A stretch of DNA of 34,013 nt from contig JAHBWC010000090.1 of NCBI GenBank assembly GCA_019637225.1, positions 1-34,013 of the forward strand, written 5' to 3'. Positions 33,722-34,013 of the stretch are shown here, in pieces. Every line of letters begins with the position of its first letter. Within the stretch, counting starts at the first letter, position 1. The notes under the pieces are model-generated. The model was not told where the DNA came from. It was given only the letters and a program-made list of their open reading frames with translations, and made no database searches. The DNA comes from Labilithrix sp. Lineage in GTDB: Bacteria > Myxococcota_A > Polyangia > Polyangiales > Polyangiaceae. The translations under genes were made by a program, and so were the position numbers.

Positions 33722-34013
33722 GGGGCGTCGTAGTCCGGTCGAGACTGCAGAGAGAGAATCGGGCACGGGCACGGGCACGTGGAAGACGAGAGGGCCGTTC
33801 GGCGAGGCCGGAGTCTTCTGTGTGCACTGCACGCAGTATCGATCGCGTCACTTGTGTGTTCCATCTGAAGGACGGTCGTCTCGTCTCGTCTCGTCTCGTC
33901 TCGTCTCGTCTCGTCTCGTCTCGTCTCGTCTCGTCTCGTCTCGTCTCGTCTCCTCTCCCACGTGCCCGTGCCCGTGCCCGTGCCCGTGCCCGACTCTTCT
34001 CTCACCCAGGAAT
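33722..34013 (+). repeat. Inverted-repeat element enclosing a microsatellite, non-coding
   Basis: The left arm (about 33750-33790) holds three GGGCAC copies (33761-33778). The right arm (about 33952-34003) holds five GTGCCC copies (33962-33991). The outer GAGAGA and inner CACGTGG/GAGAGG flanks also match as inverted repeats, so the arms can pair over some 40 bases. Between them lie a small CTGTGTGC-ACT-GCACGCAG hairpin (33818-33836) and the TCGTC array. I see no credible gene in these 292 bases after the VanY-like stop; the window ends within or just beyond it. Confidence 0.8.
33876..33950 (+). repeat. Pentanucleotide tandem repeat, TCGTC x 15
   Basis: Fifteen perfect copies of TCGTC run over 75 bases without interruption. 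Such perfect arrays are prone to length change by slippage. A minus frame reads it as an RRDET repeat, but I consider that frame noncoding. Confidence 0.95.

Noticed and set aside
33876..33950. CRISPR-like array
   Set aside because: The units are 5 bases with no spacers, so it is a microsatellite.
33718..34005. Minus frame reading GT and RRDET repeats at the right edge
   Set aside because: It is only the translation of the hexamer and pentamer repeats, without a ribosome site or flanking folded sequence.

Overview
The window reads as a chromosomal stretch of a very GC-rich member of the Myxococcota, most likely from the Polyangia side. This is inferred from the strong G/C third-position bias, the number of Ala/Pro/Asp-rich lipoproteins, an AgmX/PglI-type domain, an FHA protein with an anti-sigma-like N-terminus and a myxobacterial-style recA. 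I see no rRNA or tRNA gene, no CRISPR array, no transposase and no phage gene. Twenty-nine coding regions can be supported, 12 of them with a lipoprotein signal. Most other long open frames are shadows caused by GC bias.

Region 1-7.6 kb is mostly on the minus strand. It holds a truncated Tat-type lipoprotein esterase, two small uncharacterised proteins, and a tightly overlapped three-gene lipoprotein operon (AgmX/PglI-like protein, 886-aa repeat protein, 491-aa protein). Upstream of that operon lies a four-copy REP-like repeat, followed by a SprT-like metallopeptidase. Region 7.8-10.6 kb, also minus, carries a SixA-like phosphatase, recA and a thioredoxin-fold lipoprotein. recA has a sigma70-type promoter whose spacer is filled exactly by a CTG-N10-CAG operator, and two perfect hairpins behind it.

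Region 10.7-20 kb alternates strands. It contains an FHA protein followed by two Cys-rich lipoproteins, a YfcE-type metallophosphoesterase, an unknown 218-aa protein, a lipoprotein/HAD hydrolase pair, dnaJ, and an esterase lipoprotein. Region 20.2-31 kb is plus-strand transport. First comes a CUT1-type sugar ABC importer in which the substrate-binding protein and the first permease are one polypeptide. A flavin reductase follows, then a complete tripartite RND efflux operon (adaptor, pump, TolC-type channel).

Region 31.3-34 kb holds a glutaredoxin-fold protein lacking its active-site cysteines, a small basic protein and a VanY-type peptidase lipoprotein. It ends in an inverted-repeat element that encloses a 15-copy TCGTC tandem repeat. 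The most unusual items are the cysteine-less glutaredoxin, the binding-protein/permease fusion, the two repeat structures and the recA control region. No single obviously new defence or biosynthetic system is visible.
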